From contig CANTEO010000024.1 in the NCBI GenBank assembly GCA_947652855.1, forward strand, positions 1 through 36,205: a stretch of DNA of 36,205 nt, read 5' to 3'. This document shows positions 23,952 to 32,713 of the stretch, in pieces. A model generated the notes under the pieces. The model searched no databases, had not been told where the DNA came from, and saw only the letters and a program-made list of their open reading frames with translations. Both the position numbers and the translations under genes were made by a program. Position 1 is the first letter of the stretch. The number at the start of each line of letters is the position of its first letter. This DNA comes from an uncultured Roseburia sp. Its GTDB lineage: Bacteria > Bacillota > Clostridia > Lachnospirales > Lachnospiraceae.

Positions 23952-24638
23952 TCAGCTTCGTTCCTTCATCTCATTTTGATATTTTGTGACGGAATGGCGC
24001 AGCCGGCCTCTTAAGGCCAGGCTCTTTAATATCCCGCCCACTTTCGCCACCCCTGGCTTTTCCCCATAGCCGCATCCAAGCCCATACCACAGGCTGGCCC
24101 CAATCTTTTCCCGATTGGAAAGAAGAAACTCCTCCTCCCTTGGGGACTCCATCCCGGAAATTACAATGTCCGGCGTGGCGCCATTGATCTCATTGACAAT
24201 GTCGTCTATGTCCCCGTCACAGCTTTCCGCCGCATACTCGCCAATCGACGCAAATCCGGGACACGCCTCTGCCAAAAACGCCCGCATCCGTTCCAAATCC
24301 ACGTCAGCCGACGCAATTAAAAACACTCTTTTTTTGGAACGGGACACGCGCCTTAGCAATTCGCGCAAAAAATCCTGATTGCGAATCTCCCTAAGGCGCT
24401 GCGCCGAAGCGCAGCCTGCCTCAGAGAGGATCTCCCGTTCCCCAATGACGCAAAGATCCGCCTGCATCAGGCAGTCTTTAATCTCCGGGTTTTCTCCCGC
24501 TAAGATCAATTGCTTCATCGTAACCGTCTCTATAATGTTGAAAGCCGTGCTCCCAAGATACGTATCCAGGCGCAATAATGCTTCCCGCACCGTATAGTTA
24601 TCTACGCCTATCCCCAATATCTCTATCTTTTTACCCAT
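23952..24638 (-). CDS. Degenerate WecG/TagA/CpsF-family protein
   Basis: The protein has 228 residues, slightly shorter than typical members. Overall order matches WecG/TagA/CpsF glycosyltransferases: an N-terminal strand (IEILGIGVDNYTVREAL), the ADLCVIG segment, a Rossmann-like KKRVFLIASADVDLERMRAF, and PDIVISGMESPREEEF. However the DG pair that normally follows 'adlvlp' reads G66-E67, so the expected catalytic aspartate is missing. The usual PkQE is PREEE, and the RAP near the C-terminus is replaced by GVAKVGG. It may be an inactive paralogue or have a changed reaction. It shares a transcript with the yitT gene; AGGTG precedes the ATG. A -10-like TAAAAT (24675-24670) lies about 30 nt upstream. 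Confidence 0.75.
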   Translation of the reverse strand: MGKKIEILGIGVDNYTVREALLRLDTYLGSTAFNIIETVTMKQLILAGENPEIKDCLMQADLCVIGEREILSEAGCASAQRLREIRNQDFLRELLRRVSRSKKRVFLIASADVDLERMRAFLAEACPGFASIGEYAAESCDGDIDDIVNEINGATPDIVISGMESPREEEFLLSNREKIGASLWYGLGCGYGEKPGVAKVGGILKSLALRGRLRHSVTKYQNEMKERS

Positions 24639-24724
24639 ACTGCACCTGACCTATCCTTTAGTTTCTGCTATTTTACAAAAAATATGCGCATAAAAACCCT
24701 TATCATGCCCATCTCAGCAAATCA

Positions 24725-24749
24725 ATAGGCCAACTGTATCAGAGCCTAT
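24725..24749 (-). terminator. Possible terminator after the GH2 gene
   Basis: ATAGGC and GCCTAT form a 6-bp stem with a 13-nt loop starting in the stop codon of the GH2 gene. On the minus strand it is followed only by TGATTTGC; the long T-run is on the opposite side. Weak. Confidence 0.35.
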
Positions 24750-27700
24750 GATTTTTTTATAGTGACGCCGGGTTTTTGTCCCTTGCCCTTGAGCCGTTTC
24801 TTGTATGCCCTATATTTCGCTTTCGGCACCATAATCTTCGCCTTCTTATAGATGCCCTTGAACGCCTTTTTGCCTACAGATTTTAATGATTTGCTTTTGA
24901 TTGTGATCTTCTTTAAGCTCTTGCACCCCTCAAACGCGGAAGCCCCAATGTCCGTGACATTTGGCCCGACCGTCACCTCTTTCAGCGCCTTCCAGTTTTT
25001 AAACGCGTTCTTCTCAATCTTCGTCACTTTATAGGTAATGCCCAAAATCTGAACGGTTGGGCCGACTGTGAATTTTTTCCCTGTCTTTTTTAATGGCTTT
25101 ACAAACGCCGCCGTCCCGCCGGATTTCGTGGAAGTGAGGATTTTATATTCTGCTTTCTTTCCGTCGTCTTTATACTTTTTCCCAACCGCAGGAGACGGGG
25201 TTTCTTCCTGTGTCCCGCCCCCAAGTTCCGCCAGGCCTTTCATTGCCGCCTGCAATGCGCTCATCGCCGCCTGAATCTCTTTCAATGGAGCGTCATCCTT
25301 CGCCTCAAGCTCACAGAGCGTGGCATAGGCTCTCTGAAATGCGGCCCAGGACTCAGCCGTGTATTTGCCCTGCACTTTCTTTCCCGCGTCTTCTATGGCT
25401 TTCTCAATCTGCGGCTTCAGTTCCGCAACCGCCTGCTCTTCATCGCTTTGCAGCCTCAGCTCGTAAGTATGGCGCGCAGAGCCGTCCTCCGACTGCACAA
25501 GAATTCGAACAACGCCTGCTTTATCTGCCGAAACGACCGTAACAGCGGCATTGTCAAGCGGCTTCGCCTGCACCTTTGCAGCCGCGATCCGGCCGTCCAC
25601 TTTCATGGAATAGCCGTCTGCATGAAACGTTCCGGATTCAAAGCCCGTGACCGAAGCCCCGTTCACCGTCAGCTCCCCAAGCAGGGCCGATCCGCTGTCC
25701 TCATACCGGACGCCGCTGTCATAAATCTCGCATTCAATCATTCCTACATATTTGGACGCGTCCGTATATTCGTCGCTTGCGATCGGCTCTATGCGCAATG
25801 CCGTCAACGACTGCGGCTGCTCCAAAACATACGTCGCCTTATTGTTGTTAGAAACATCAATGTCCGATGCATCGGCCTTCATGTCAAAAAAGCTCTCTCC
25901 GTCTCTCGACGCGCGGAGCGTTACACCCTTTGGAATCTTCACCGCTTCATCCGAATAATAATATACGTCAATCTTTTGTACCGAATGCATCTCATCCCAT
26001 TGGAAAATAATTGCCGGAGAAGAATTTAAAAGCGCGGAATTCCAGTTGGTCCAGCGTTTATTCGTCGCATCTCCCCCGCCCTGCGTCTCGCTCAAATTCT
26101 TGATGCCGTCCACAATGGAAAGCAGATTGTCAGACGCCGGGGCGCAGGTCTCCGTCAGCGACGCATACTCCGGCGCAATGTTCTTTGGCTCGTCTGTGGT
26201 ATATTCTGCGGCGCGCAGCGTCATCGTGACAGGAAACGACACGCGGTCTGAAATCGTTGCCGTCCCTTGAATGACGACGGTTTTTCCCGGCTCCGACGGG
26301 GCGCTCTCCGGGACATCCTTCCACACGACGGGATACTCCCCATAAAGCGTGCCGTCCGTCAGGACGCCAGGCGCTGTCTTTGGCAGGGCAAACGCGCTCC
26401 CGGCCGGGGCCGCTTTGGAGCAGTTTTGAGCCGCGGCAAACACCGGGTTTACATGAAGGGCCGCCATCACGGGAATCCTTTCGGCTCCGCATACCAGCTC
26501 GCCCTTTACGGAATAATCGCCTGGCTTGCCGTAAATATCCTGCCCAACCTCATCCCAAATGACAGAAGCGTAAAGCTTCGTCCCATCTGACTTCACGACA
26601 GACGCCTTCGACTGAAATGCCGGCTTCGTCCCCATGTCCACGTTATATTCCGTCAAAAGGCTGTATTCCTTTACAAATGCATCGCCCTTCTGTTCCCCAA
26701 CCGTATCGACAAACACTGTCTTCGTCTGCATCCCATCCGACTCTGCCTTTAAGGAAAACCCTCCTGCCTTCTCTGTGCTGCGCACAATCACCAGCGCTTT
26801 GCCGCTAAATGCGTCAATTACCGCATTCTTTTTGTTTAGCAAAACGGATTTCTGCTGATATTTGTCAATTGTTGACGGATTTCCGTTATCTACGCCCACA
26901 ATTTCCCCATAGCCTGTCAATGTGAATCGGATCCTGCTGTCTGCCTGGCTGGCAAACTCCCCGTTTTGATCAAGCACGTCTACCGCGATATACGCAAGGC
27001 TCTCTCCATCCGCGTCAATCGCTGCCTTTTCTGGCGTCACGTTTAATGAAGAGCCGCGGTCGCTGTTCGTCTTAACTTCCTTCACCCCTAATGTATCCGT
27101 AATTTCAACGCCATTTTCGTCATAAGCCCGTGCGCTAAGCGTCCCTTCTTCATACTTCACGCGAAACTGCGCCGCCATATTGCTGTAGTCCGTATTGCTG
27201 GCCGAGTTTCCCGCGGAACATTTCTCCAAATCATTGGAAACGGTGCGGTACATCCCATACTCAAAGCCCGCAGGCGTCTCTATGGACTCCCGCGTCGCCG
27301 TGCCGATCACTTCGCCATTCAACAGCAGCTCCACCTCCGCTGCATTTGCGTAAACGTCCACCCTCACGGTTTGGGCCCCGTCCAACGCCAAGTCCTCTTT
27401 GTTCCAGCATCCCGGGACAAGATGCAGCGTCGTCTGATCCTCTTTCCACTGGCTGCTGTAGAAATAGAAGGAGTCCTTTGGAAATCCCGCCGTGTCAATT
27501 ATGCCAAAATAAGAAGAATTTGGAATTGCCTTTGGATCGCCGCTGACGCTGCCCGGCTTCGTGCCGTTCCAGTCCGTCGGCTCTCCAATATAATCAAATC
27601 CCGTCCAGACAAATGTACCCATCATAAAGTCATTGGAGATGACCGGCAGCCATCCCTGCCTCGCCAGCTGCCCCCAAGAAACGCAGGATGTGTCATACGC

Positions 27701-29455
27701 CGTACACTGGTAATTGCCCTTCTCTGCAATCTTCCCTGTCGTAGAGTACACGCCGCGGCTGTTTATGGACGAAACTGTCTCCGACCCCACAATCGGCCAA
27801 TCCGGCTGCCTGTTATGATTGCTCACATAGTTGTGCGGTGAGTAATTCAGCCCTGCCACGCCGCCCGCGTTGACAAGAATCTCATCTATCTTGGTGCGGT
27901 AATCCGCTGTATCCCCAAAATTAGCTCTGTTGTCCCCACAGGTGATCGGCTTTGTCGGGTCAATGGACTGAATCCATTCCACCATTTTTTTGGCATTGTC
28001 CGTATATTCTTTAACAACATACTCCGCAGTCGTTGACGGGGCGCCAAAATTCAGCTCATTGCCAATCGACCACATCACGACGCAGGGGTCGTTCTTATCC
28101 CGGTGGATCATGGACTTTAAGGCAAACTCCACCCATTTCTCATCGGCGCGCCCGCCAATCAAAGCATTTCCTTCCCCGAGCGTTTCATTGAAATACTCGG
28201 AAAAATCATGATTATTTTCATTTTTCGGATAAGACCATCCGTCGTACACCTCATCCATGACAAGCATCCCAAGCTCATTGCAGGCCTCAAGCAGGACGCG
28301 GCCTGGCGCATTATGGCTGGAACGGATGGCGTTGCAGCCCATCTCCTTTAATTTCTCCACCTGACGGTACACAGCGTCCCGATACGCCGCCGCGCCAAGC
28401 GCGCCCTGGTCATGATGCATGCACACGCCCTTCATCTTGATATTTTTCCCGTTTAAGGCAAAGCCTGTGTCCGCGCTGTAGCTGATCATGCGGAACCCAA
28501 ATTCCGTCAGGCATTCATCCACGACTTTCCCGTCCGAAAGCACCTCTGTCTTTACATAATAAAGGTTGGGATCTTCACAGTCCCACAGCTTTGGCCTGTT
28601 TACCGTAACCTCCTGCTCTGTCTTTATAGCCTCCCCCGCCGCTATGGCTATTGTGTCCTCTGCCGCGGACTTTGAGGCGACGGCTCCAGACGCGTCCTGC
28701 ACGGTCGTCCGAACCGACACGTCTGCCGCCGTCTCGCTGTCATTCTGCGCCACGGTCTGAATATGTACCGTCACATCGCCGTCCTTTTGACGCTCCAGCT
28801 CCGGCGTCGTCACGTAAACGCCATCCATCGCCACGTGCAGCGGCTGCGTCACCGTCAGCGTCACGTCACGGTAAATGCCCGAGCCGGAATACCAGCGGCT
28901 GGAGGGAATCTGATTCACTGCCTTTACGGCAATCACATTCTCCGTCTTCCCGTCGCAGATAATAAGGTCAGAGATGTCAAATGAAAAATTCGTGTATCCA
29001 TAATGATGCTCCCCCACCTTGCTCCCATTCACATACACATATGCGCTGCTGTACACGCCGTCAAAATTGAGCGTCACTGTCCGCCCGCCATATTCCGCAG
29101 GAAATACAGCCGATTTCCGATACCATCCCGTGCCGCCCGGCAAAAATCCCGACTCCGCCTCATAGTCATTTGAAAACTCCTGAGTGATGCTGAAATCATG
29201 AGGAACCTGAATCTCCTCCCAGGCAGAGTCGTCAAACAAAACGCCCTCCGCCTGCAGGCTCTCCTCCTGCTCCAGAAAAAATTTCCACCCCATGTTAAAA
29301 TTCACTTCTCTGCCATCCGCTTTTCCAGCCACAGCCTCCCTTCCCTCCCTGGCCTGCGCCGTCGTGGAAGGATACGCGGTCATGCTCCCGCCAAATGCTG
29401 TGACAGCAGCCAAAAAAACGCACCCCAAACGCTTATATACATCCCGCCTCATCAT
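24746..29455 (-). CDS. Secreted multimodular GH2 glycosidase (beta-galactosidase-like)
   Basis: The protein has 1569 residues. Order of parts: signal peptide (about 1-35, ending near TTAQA); GH2 sugar-binding jelly roll (50-205, VPHDFSI, GTGWYRK, YHYG-type motifs); Ig-like domain (210-320); TIM barrel with acid/base Glu467 in WSIGNELNF and nucleophile Glu559 in GSETVSS; DUF4982/Ig-like modules (about 690-1100); an F5/8-type C (CBM32-like) module (about 1105-1265, NIAPEYASLTETC); a FIVAR helical module (about 1340-1410); and BspA-type LRR repeats at the end (KIEKNAFKNWKALKEVTVGP, SAFEGCKSLKKITI) with a very lysine-rich tail. No LPxTG or SLH anchor is visible. It probably releases galactose or a related sugar from host or dietary glycans at the cell surface. 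Exact specificity cannot be read from the sequence. AGAGGAGG precedes the ATG. Confidence 0.92.
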   Translation of the reverse strand: MMRRDVYKRLGCVFLAAVTAFGGSMTAYPSTTAQAREGREAVAGKADGREVNFNMGWKFFLEQEESLQAEGVLFDDSAWEEIQVPHDFSITQEFSNDYEAESGFLPGGTGWYRKSAVFPAEYGGRTVTLNFDGVYSSAYVYVNGSKVGEHHYGYTNFSFDISDLIICDGKTENVIAVKAVNQIPSSRWYSGSGIYRDVTLTVTQPLHVAMDGVYVTTPELERQKDGDVTVHIQTVAQNDSETAADVSVRTTVQDASGAVASKSAAEDTIAIAAGEAIKTEQEVTVNRPKLWDCEDPNLYYVKTEVLSDGKVVDECLTEFGFRMISYSADTGFALNGKNIKMKGVCMHHDQGALGAAAYRDAVYRQVEKLKEMGCNAIRSSHNAPGRVLLEACNELGMLVMDEVYDGWSYPKNENNHDFSEYFNETLGEGNALIGGRADEKWVEFALKSMIHRDKNDPCVVMWSIGNELNFGAPSTTAEYVVKEYTDNAKKMVEWIQSIDPTKPITCGDNRANFGDTADYRTKIDEILVNAGGVAGLNYSPHNYVSNHNRQPDWPIVGSETVSSINSRGVYSTTGKIAEKGNYQCTAYDTSCVSWGQLARQGWLPVISNDFMMGTFVWTGFDYIGEPTDWNGTKPGSVSGDPKAIPNSSYFGIIDTAGFPKDSFYFYSSQWKEDQTTLHLVPGCWNKEDLALDGAQTVRVDVYANAAEVELLLNGEVIGTATRESIETPAGFEYGMYRTVSNDLEKCSAGNSASNTDYSNMAAQFRVKYEEGTLSARAYDENGVEITDTLGVKEVKTNSDRGSSLNVTPEKAAIDADGESLAYIAVDVLDQNGEFASQADSRIRFTLTGYGEIVGVDNGNPSTIDKYQQKSVLLNKKNAVIDAFSGKALVIVRSTEKAGGFSLKAESDGMQTKTVFVDTVGEQKGDAFVKEYSLLTEYNVDMGTKPAFQSKASVVKSDGTKLYASVIWDEVGQDIYGKPGDYSVKGELVCGAERIPVMAALHVNPVFAAAQNCSKAAPAGSAFALPKTAPGVLTDGTLYGEYPVVWKDVPESAPSEPGKTVVIQGTATISDRVSFPVTMTLRAAEYTTDEPKNIAPEYASLTETCAPASDNLLSIVDGIKNLSETQGGGDATNKRWTNWNSALLNSSPAIIFQWDEMHSVQKIDVYYYSDEAVKIPKGVTLRASRDGESFFDMKADASDIDVSNNNKATYVLEQPQSLTALRIEPIASDEYTDASKYVGMIECEIYDSGVRYEDSGSALLGELTVNGASVTGFESGTFHADGYSMKVDGRIAAAKVQAKPLDNAAVTVVSADKAGVVRILVQSEDGSARHTYELRLQSDEEQAVAELKPQIEKAIEDAGKKVQGKYTAESWAAFQRAYATLCELEAKDDAPLKEIQAAMSALQAAMKGLAELGGGTQEETPSPAVGKKYKDDGKKAEYKILTSTKSGGTAAFVKPLKKTGKKFTVGPTVQILGITYKVTKIEKNAFKNWKALKEVTVGPNVTDIGASAFEGCKSLKKITIKSKSLKSVGKKAFKGIYKKAKIMVPKAKYRAYKKRLKGKGQKPGVTIKKS

Positions 29456-29482
29456 CCAACCTCCTCTTTTATCATAAATTCT

Positions 29483-29512
29483 ATTATATCATATTATGCT
29501 TCATACTGACAA
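29483..29512 (-). promoter_or_regulatory. Promoter of the GH2 gene
   Basis: On the minus strand TTGTCA (29512-29507) and a perfect TATAAT (29488-29483) are 18 nt apart, about 30 nt upstream of the start codon. The region between is AT-rich. I see no CRE-like or other operator that I can name. Confidence 0.75.
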
Positions 29513-29570
29513 GAAGGAAGTGGGCAGCCCCATGGAACTCAAATTTCAGGCTTGGCCTGGACGGCTGACG

Positions 29571-29610
29571 GCAAAAAACAACGCCCACCCTGCTAAAATC
29601 AGGATGGGCG
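29571..29610 (-). terminator. Terminator of the exopolysaccharide operon
   Basis: An 11-bp stem with one mismatch (CGCCCATCCTG with CAGGGTGGGCG) and a 7-nt loop is followed on the minus strand by TTGTTTTTTG, about 40 nt after the stop of the sugar transferase gene. Confidence 0.85.
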
Positions 29611-29648
29611 CGTCTTAAGCCTGTTAAAGAAACGCTGTCTTTTTGCAT

Positions 29649-31061
29649 TTATATGGTATATTTCCCTTGCGCGACAAGGCTTTTTTCTTTTGCAGAAATA
29701 TTTTTTTCTGACGAAAGCCGCTTGCTCTTCTCCTCTGAAAAGCCTTCTGTGCTTTCCGGCGTGAAAACCGTCTTAAACGTCAGCATCAATATCTTTAAGT
29801 CCAACAGCATGGACTGATTTTCTATGTACATCAAATCCAACCTTAATTTATCATACGCAGACGTATTATATTTCCCAAAAATCTGCGCATATCCGGTCAG
29901 GCCGCCTTTCACCCGCATCCGATACGCGAATTCCGGCAATTCCTCTTTATACTTCTCCACATGCTCAATCCGCTCCGGCCTTGGGCCAACAAAGCTCATG
30001 TCGCCTTTTAAGATATTGATGATCTGCGGGAGCTCATCTATTCTGGTTTTACGGATAAACTTACCCACGCGGGTAATCCGGCTGTCGCCGTCCGTGCAGG
30101 GAATGAAGCCGTCTTTTTCTGCATCTACGATCATGCTCCGAAATTTTAAGATCTCAAACACCTGCTCATCTTTTGTGCAGCGTTTTTGTCGAAAAAACAC
30201 GGGGCCTCTGTCATTTACTTTTATCGCAATTGCCGTCATCAGCAAAATAGGCGACGAAATCAAAAGCAAAATAACGGAAAAAACCAGGTCAAACGCACGT
30301 TTCATCTTATATCCTGACTTTTTCTGCTCCACATAGTCATAACGGAACAGCGGCGTATCCAAAAGATGCTTAGGCTGGCATCCCATCATCACAATGTCCT
30401 CCAGGCGGGGCGTGAAATACACTTCCTTACGCTGCCTAAAGCAATGCTCCGCCAAAAAGGAACGTTTTTCATAGGACGCCTCATAGAACAGCACCGTATT
30501 GCTCCCCTCAATCTGCCGCAGCAAAAGCTCATCTCCAGCCTCCTCTGACAGCATACACGTCACTTCAAAAATATGGGCGTATTTATCCAAAATCCGCTTT
30601 CGAAACGTCTCGACTTCTTCTTCCGAGACGCTTTTTCCATATATGAAGATCGTCTCTTTCGGCGGGACATGGAGCATATAATAGTTTTTCACATAAATCA
30701 CGATTAAAAGCGTGCCGCCAATCTGCATGCATACAATCGCAAAACCCGGCATGATGTTCATCAAACGGTTCGAAATTAAGCAGCATTCCATATATAAGAG
30801 CAAATCAGAGATTCCAAACGAGATAATCTGTGAAAAAGCCGTTTCTCCAATTGAGCAGGAGGCGATCCGAAACGCCTTATACAATTCGCAGAGCGCATTG
30901 TATAGGATAAAATAGATCAAAATAGAAATTGCAGCCCCCATCGCCCGATTCGCCCGAAATGCAAAATCGTTATAGTAGAAAATCCATATAAAGGCAAACA
31001 AGCCCACGTTCCATAACAGCAAACAAAAATGCGCTTTATTCGTTACGCTTTTATTTTTCAT
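29649..31061 (-). CDS. Polyprenyl-phosphate sugar-1-phosphate transferase (initiating enzyme)
   Basis: The protein has 470 residues. It begins polysaccharide repeat-unit synthesis by moving a sugar phosphate onto undecaprenyl phosphate. Four or five N-terminal membrane helices (WNVGLFAFIWIFYYNDFAFR onward) precede a soluble CoA-binding-like domain. A further helix (DLVFSVILLLISSPILLMTA) leads into the catalytic bacterial sugar transferase domain, with GPVFFRQKRCTKD, ILKFRSMIVDAEKD, RKTRIDELPQIINILKGDMS, FVGPRPE and VKGGLTGYAQI all conserved. Which sugar is used is not readable. It is the last gene of the operon, 132 nt after the tyrosine kinase gene, then a terminator. AAGGTG precedes the start. 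Confidence 0.93.
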   Translation of the reverse strand: MKNKSVTNKAHFCLLLWNVGLFAFIWIFYYNDFAFRANRAMGAAISILIYFILYNALCELYKAFRIASCSIGETAFSQIISFGISDLLLYMECCLISNRLMNIMPGFAIVCMQIGGTLLIVIYVKNYYMLHVPPKETIFIYGKSVSEEEVETFRKRILDKYAHIFEVTCMLSEEAGDELLLRQIEGSNTVLFYEASYEKRSFLAEHCFRQRKEVYFTPRLEDIVMMGCQPKHLLDTPLFRYDYVEQKKSGYKMKRAFDLVFSVILLLISSPILLMTAIAIKVNDRGPVFFRQKRCTKDEQVFEILKFRSMIVDAEKDGFIPCTDGDSRITRVGKFIRKTRIDELPQIINILKGDMSFVGPRPERIEHVEKYKEELPEFAYRMRVKGGLTGYAQIFGKYNTSAYDKLRLDLMYIENQSMLLDLKILMLTFKTVFTPESTEGFSEEKSKRLSSEKNISAKEKSLVAQGKYTI

Positions 31062-31193
31062 AACAGAATCACCTTATTCTTAAACTTTGCTTTACTTTTG
31101 TTTATATGGCATTTTGCTTTTTCTCACCAAATAATTGAAATCAACCGTAATCTTTGACGCTGTATGCTTTCCTTTCTTGCCTTTAGAGGAACG

Positions 31194-31952
31194 CTAGTTG
31201 CCCTTCCCCAAACTTCCCGAATCTTTTTCCTCTTCTCCATAATAGGGCTTATAATAGCCGCTGTAATACCCTTTATAGTATCCTTTGTAATAACGGTTAT
31301 AATAACCGCCCTTTTCAATCTTCACTTTATTTAAGACGACGCCAAGGATCTTGCAGTCCGTCACCTCAAGCTGCTTTTTGATGTCAAGCACAAAACGGTA
31401 GCTGCATTTATTGGCCTCTACCACGAGCACGGCCCCATCGCATTTTGGCGCAATAATCGCCGTGTCAATGACAGATCCAAGAGGCGGGGAATCAATCAGG
31501 ACAACGTCATAATTCTCCCTCGCATAAGCAATGATGTCATCAAAATATTGATTACCCAAAAGCTCCGTAGGGCTTGGCGTCGTGCGTCCCGCAAACACCA
31601 TATCCAAATTGTTCACATTTGTCTCGCACAGCACATCCTCTAACGCCGCCTGGCCGCTTAAGAAATGCGAAAGCCCTTTAATGCTCCCTTTCTTACTCTT
31701 CGCATGATGCCGCCCAACCAAAACGGATTTCCGCAAGTCAGCGTCCAAAATCAGCACTTTCTTCCCGTCCTCCGCGATGGATCTGCCAAGCTCAATGACT
31801 ACGCTGCTCTTCCCCTCATCCGGCGTGCAGCTTGTAAACGTAATCACTTTGATGCCGGCGCCGCAAAAGCTTAAATTCGTCCGTAGGGAATTGAACGCCT
31901 CTTTTTTTCCGTATCCTAATTTTTCTAATTTCTCAAGCTCTACTCTCATCAT
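31194..31952 (-). CDS. CpsD/CapB-type tyrosine autokinase
   Basis: The protein has 252 residues. Walker A is CTPDEGKSS (42-50), Walker A' is LILDADLRKS (67-76), and Walker B is VVLIDSPP (150-157). The C-terminus carries twelve tyrosines as six YY pairs at four-residue spacing (217-238: YYNR YYKG YYKG YYSG YYKP YY). These are the autophosphorylation cluster of bacterial tyrosine kinases, which control capsule/exopolysaccharide chain length with a Wzz-like membrane partner. That partner is the preceding gene, overlapping by 4 bp (ATGATG with TGA). The phosphatase that resets it is the CpsB-type gene two upstream. The underlying DNA is a 12-bp tandem repeat. Confidence 0.95.
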   Translation of the reverse strand: MMRVELEKLEKLGYGKKEAFNSLRTNLSFCGAGIKVITFTSCTPDEGKSSVVIELGRSIAEDGKKVLILDADLRKSVLVGRHHAKSKKGSIKGLSHFLSGQAALEDVLCETNVNNLDMVFAGRTTPSPTELLGNQYFDDIIAYARENYDVVLIDSPPLGSVIDTAIIAPKCDGAVLVVEANKCSYRFVLDIKKQLEVTDCKILGVVLNKVKIEKGGYYNRYYKGYYKGYYSGYYKPYYGEEEKDSGSLGKGN

Positions 31953-32698
31953 TTACTGTGACCACCCTTTCTGACGCCAAGCACTTTCCGTTTCCGCCTC
32001 TTCTTCTCGGAATTATCCGTCCCGCCTTCTTCAGGGACAGCCGCCAACGTGTTCAGGCGCAGGAAACGCTCTACATCGTCTGCTGTCTTTAATGTATCGT
32101 CAATCACATAACGGATGACAAGTATGCCTACAGCCAAAAGAAATCCAACGGCCGCGCCAATAATCACATTTCTGACATTGTTTGGGCTGCTTGGGCTCTT
32201 CGCCTCCACAGCTTCTTCCGATACGGTAGGCTCATCTATTTTCATGATCTGCGTAAGCTGCTTCTGAGAAACCTTCACAAACTCATTCGCAATCTCTTTC
32301 GCCGCCACCGGATCCGGGTAGGAAATCTGAATTCGGATAATTCGTGTGTTGTCCGGGTTCGCAATGCTGACATGACCGAGCAGCTCCTCATAGCTGACAT
32401 CCAGCTTTAGGTTCTTCGCAACCTGCTCCACCACCGGACGGCTTAAGATCAATTCCTCATAATCATTGGCAAGGCTGCTGCCGGCCTGCAAATCTGACAG
32501 GCTTACGATCGTGTCAGAATTTGTAAGGATATACATTTTCGCGGTGGATGTGTACATCGGGGTTAAGGCATAGACGCTGATTAAGCCAGCAAGCAAGCCT
32601 ACCGCGACAGTAGACGCGATCACCACCATCAGATGGTTCATAATCAGCAGGAATATTTCCCGCAGGTCAATTTCAATTTCATCGTTTTGGGAATTCAT
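31949..32698 (-). CDS. Wzz/CapA-type polysaccharide chain-length determinant
   Basis: From the ATG at 32698 it has 249 residues. AGAGG lies 6 nt upstream of this ATG, whereas the ATG at 32704 would be too close. A first transmembrane helix is IASTVAVGLLAGLISVYALT, and a second is VIIGAAVGFLLAVGILVIRY. An outer domain with a YTSTAKMYILTNSD-type strand sits between them, and the cytoplasmic tail is basic (KKRRKRKVLGVRKGGHSK). In Firmicutes the kinase partner is a separate protein, as here, and the tail activates it. Together they set exopolysaccharide polymer length. Confidence 0.93.
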   Translation of the reverse strand: MNSQNDEIEIDLREIFLLIMNHLMVVIASTVAVGLLAGLISVYALTPMYTSTAKMYILTNSDTIVSLSDLQAGSSLANDYEELILSRPVVEQVAKNLKLDVSYEELLGHVSIANPDNTRIIRIQISYPDPVAAKEIANEFVKVSQKQLTQIMKIDEPTVSEEAVEAKSPSSPNNVRNVIIGAAVGFLLAVGILVIRYVIDDTLKTADDVERFLRLNTLAAVPEEGGTDNSEKKRRKRKVLGVRKGGHSK

Positions 32699-32713
32699 AG
32701 TCATCCTCTTTCT

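Noticed and set aside
31240..31310. Tandem repeats considered as a CRISPR or intergenic repeat array
   Set aside because: The 12-bp units lie inside the kinase gene and encode its tyrosine cluster.
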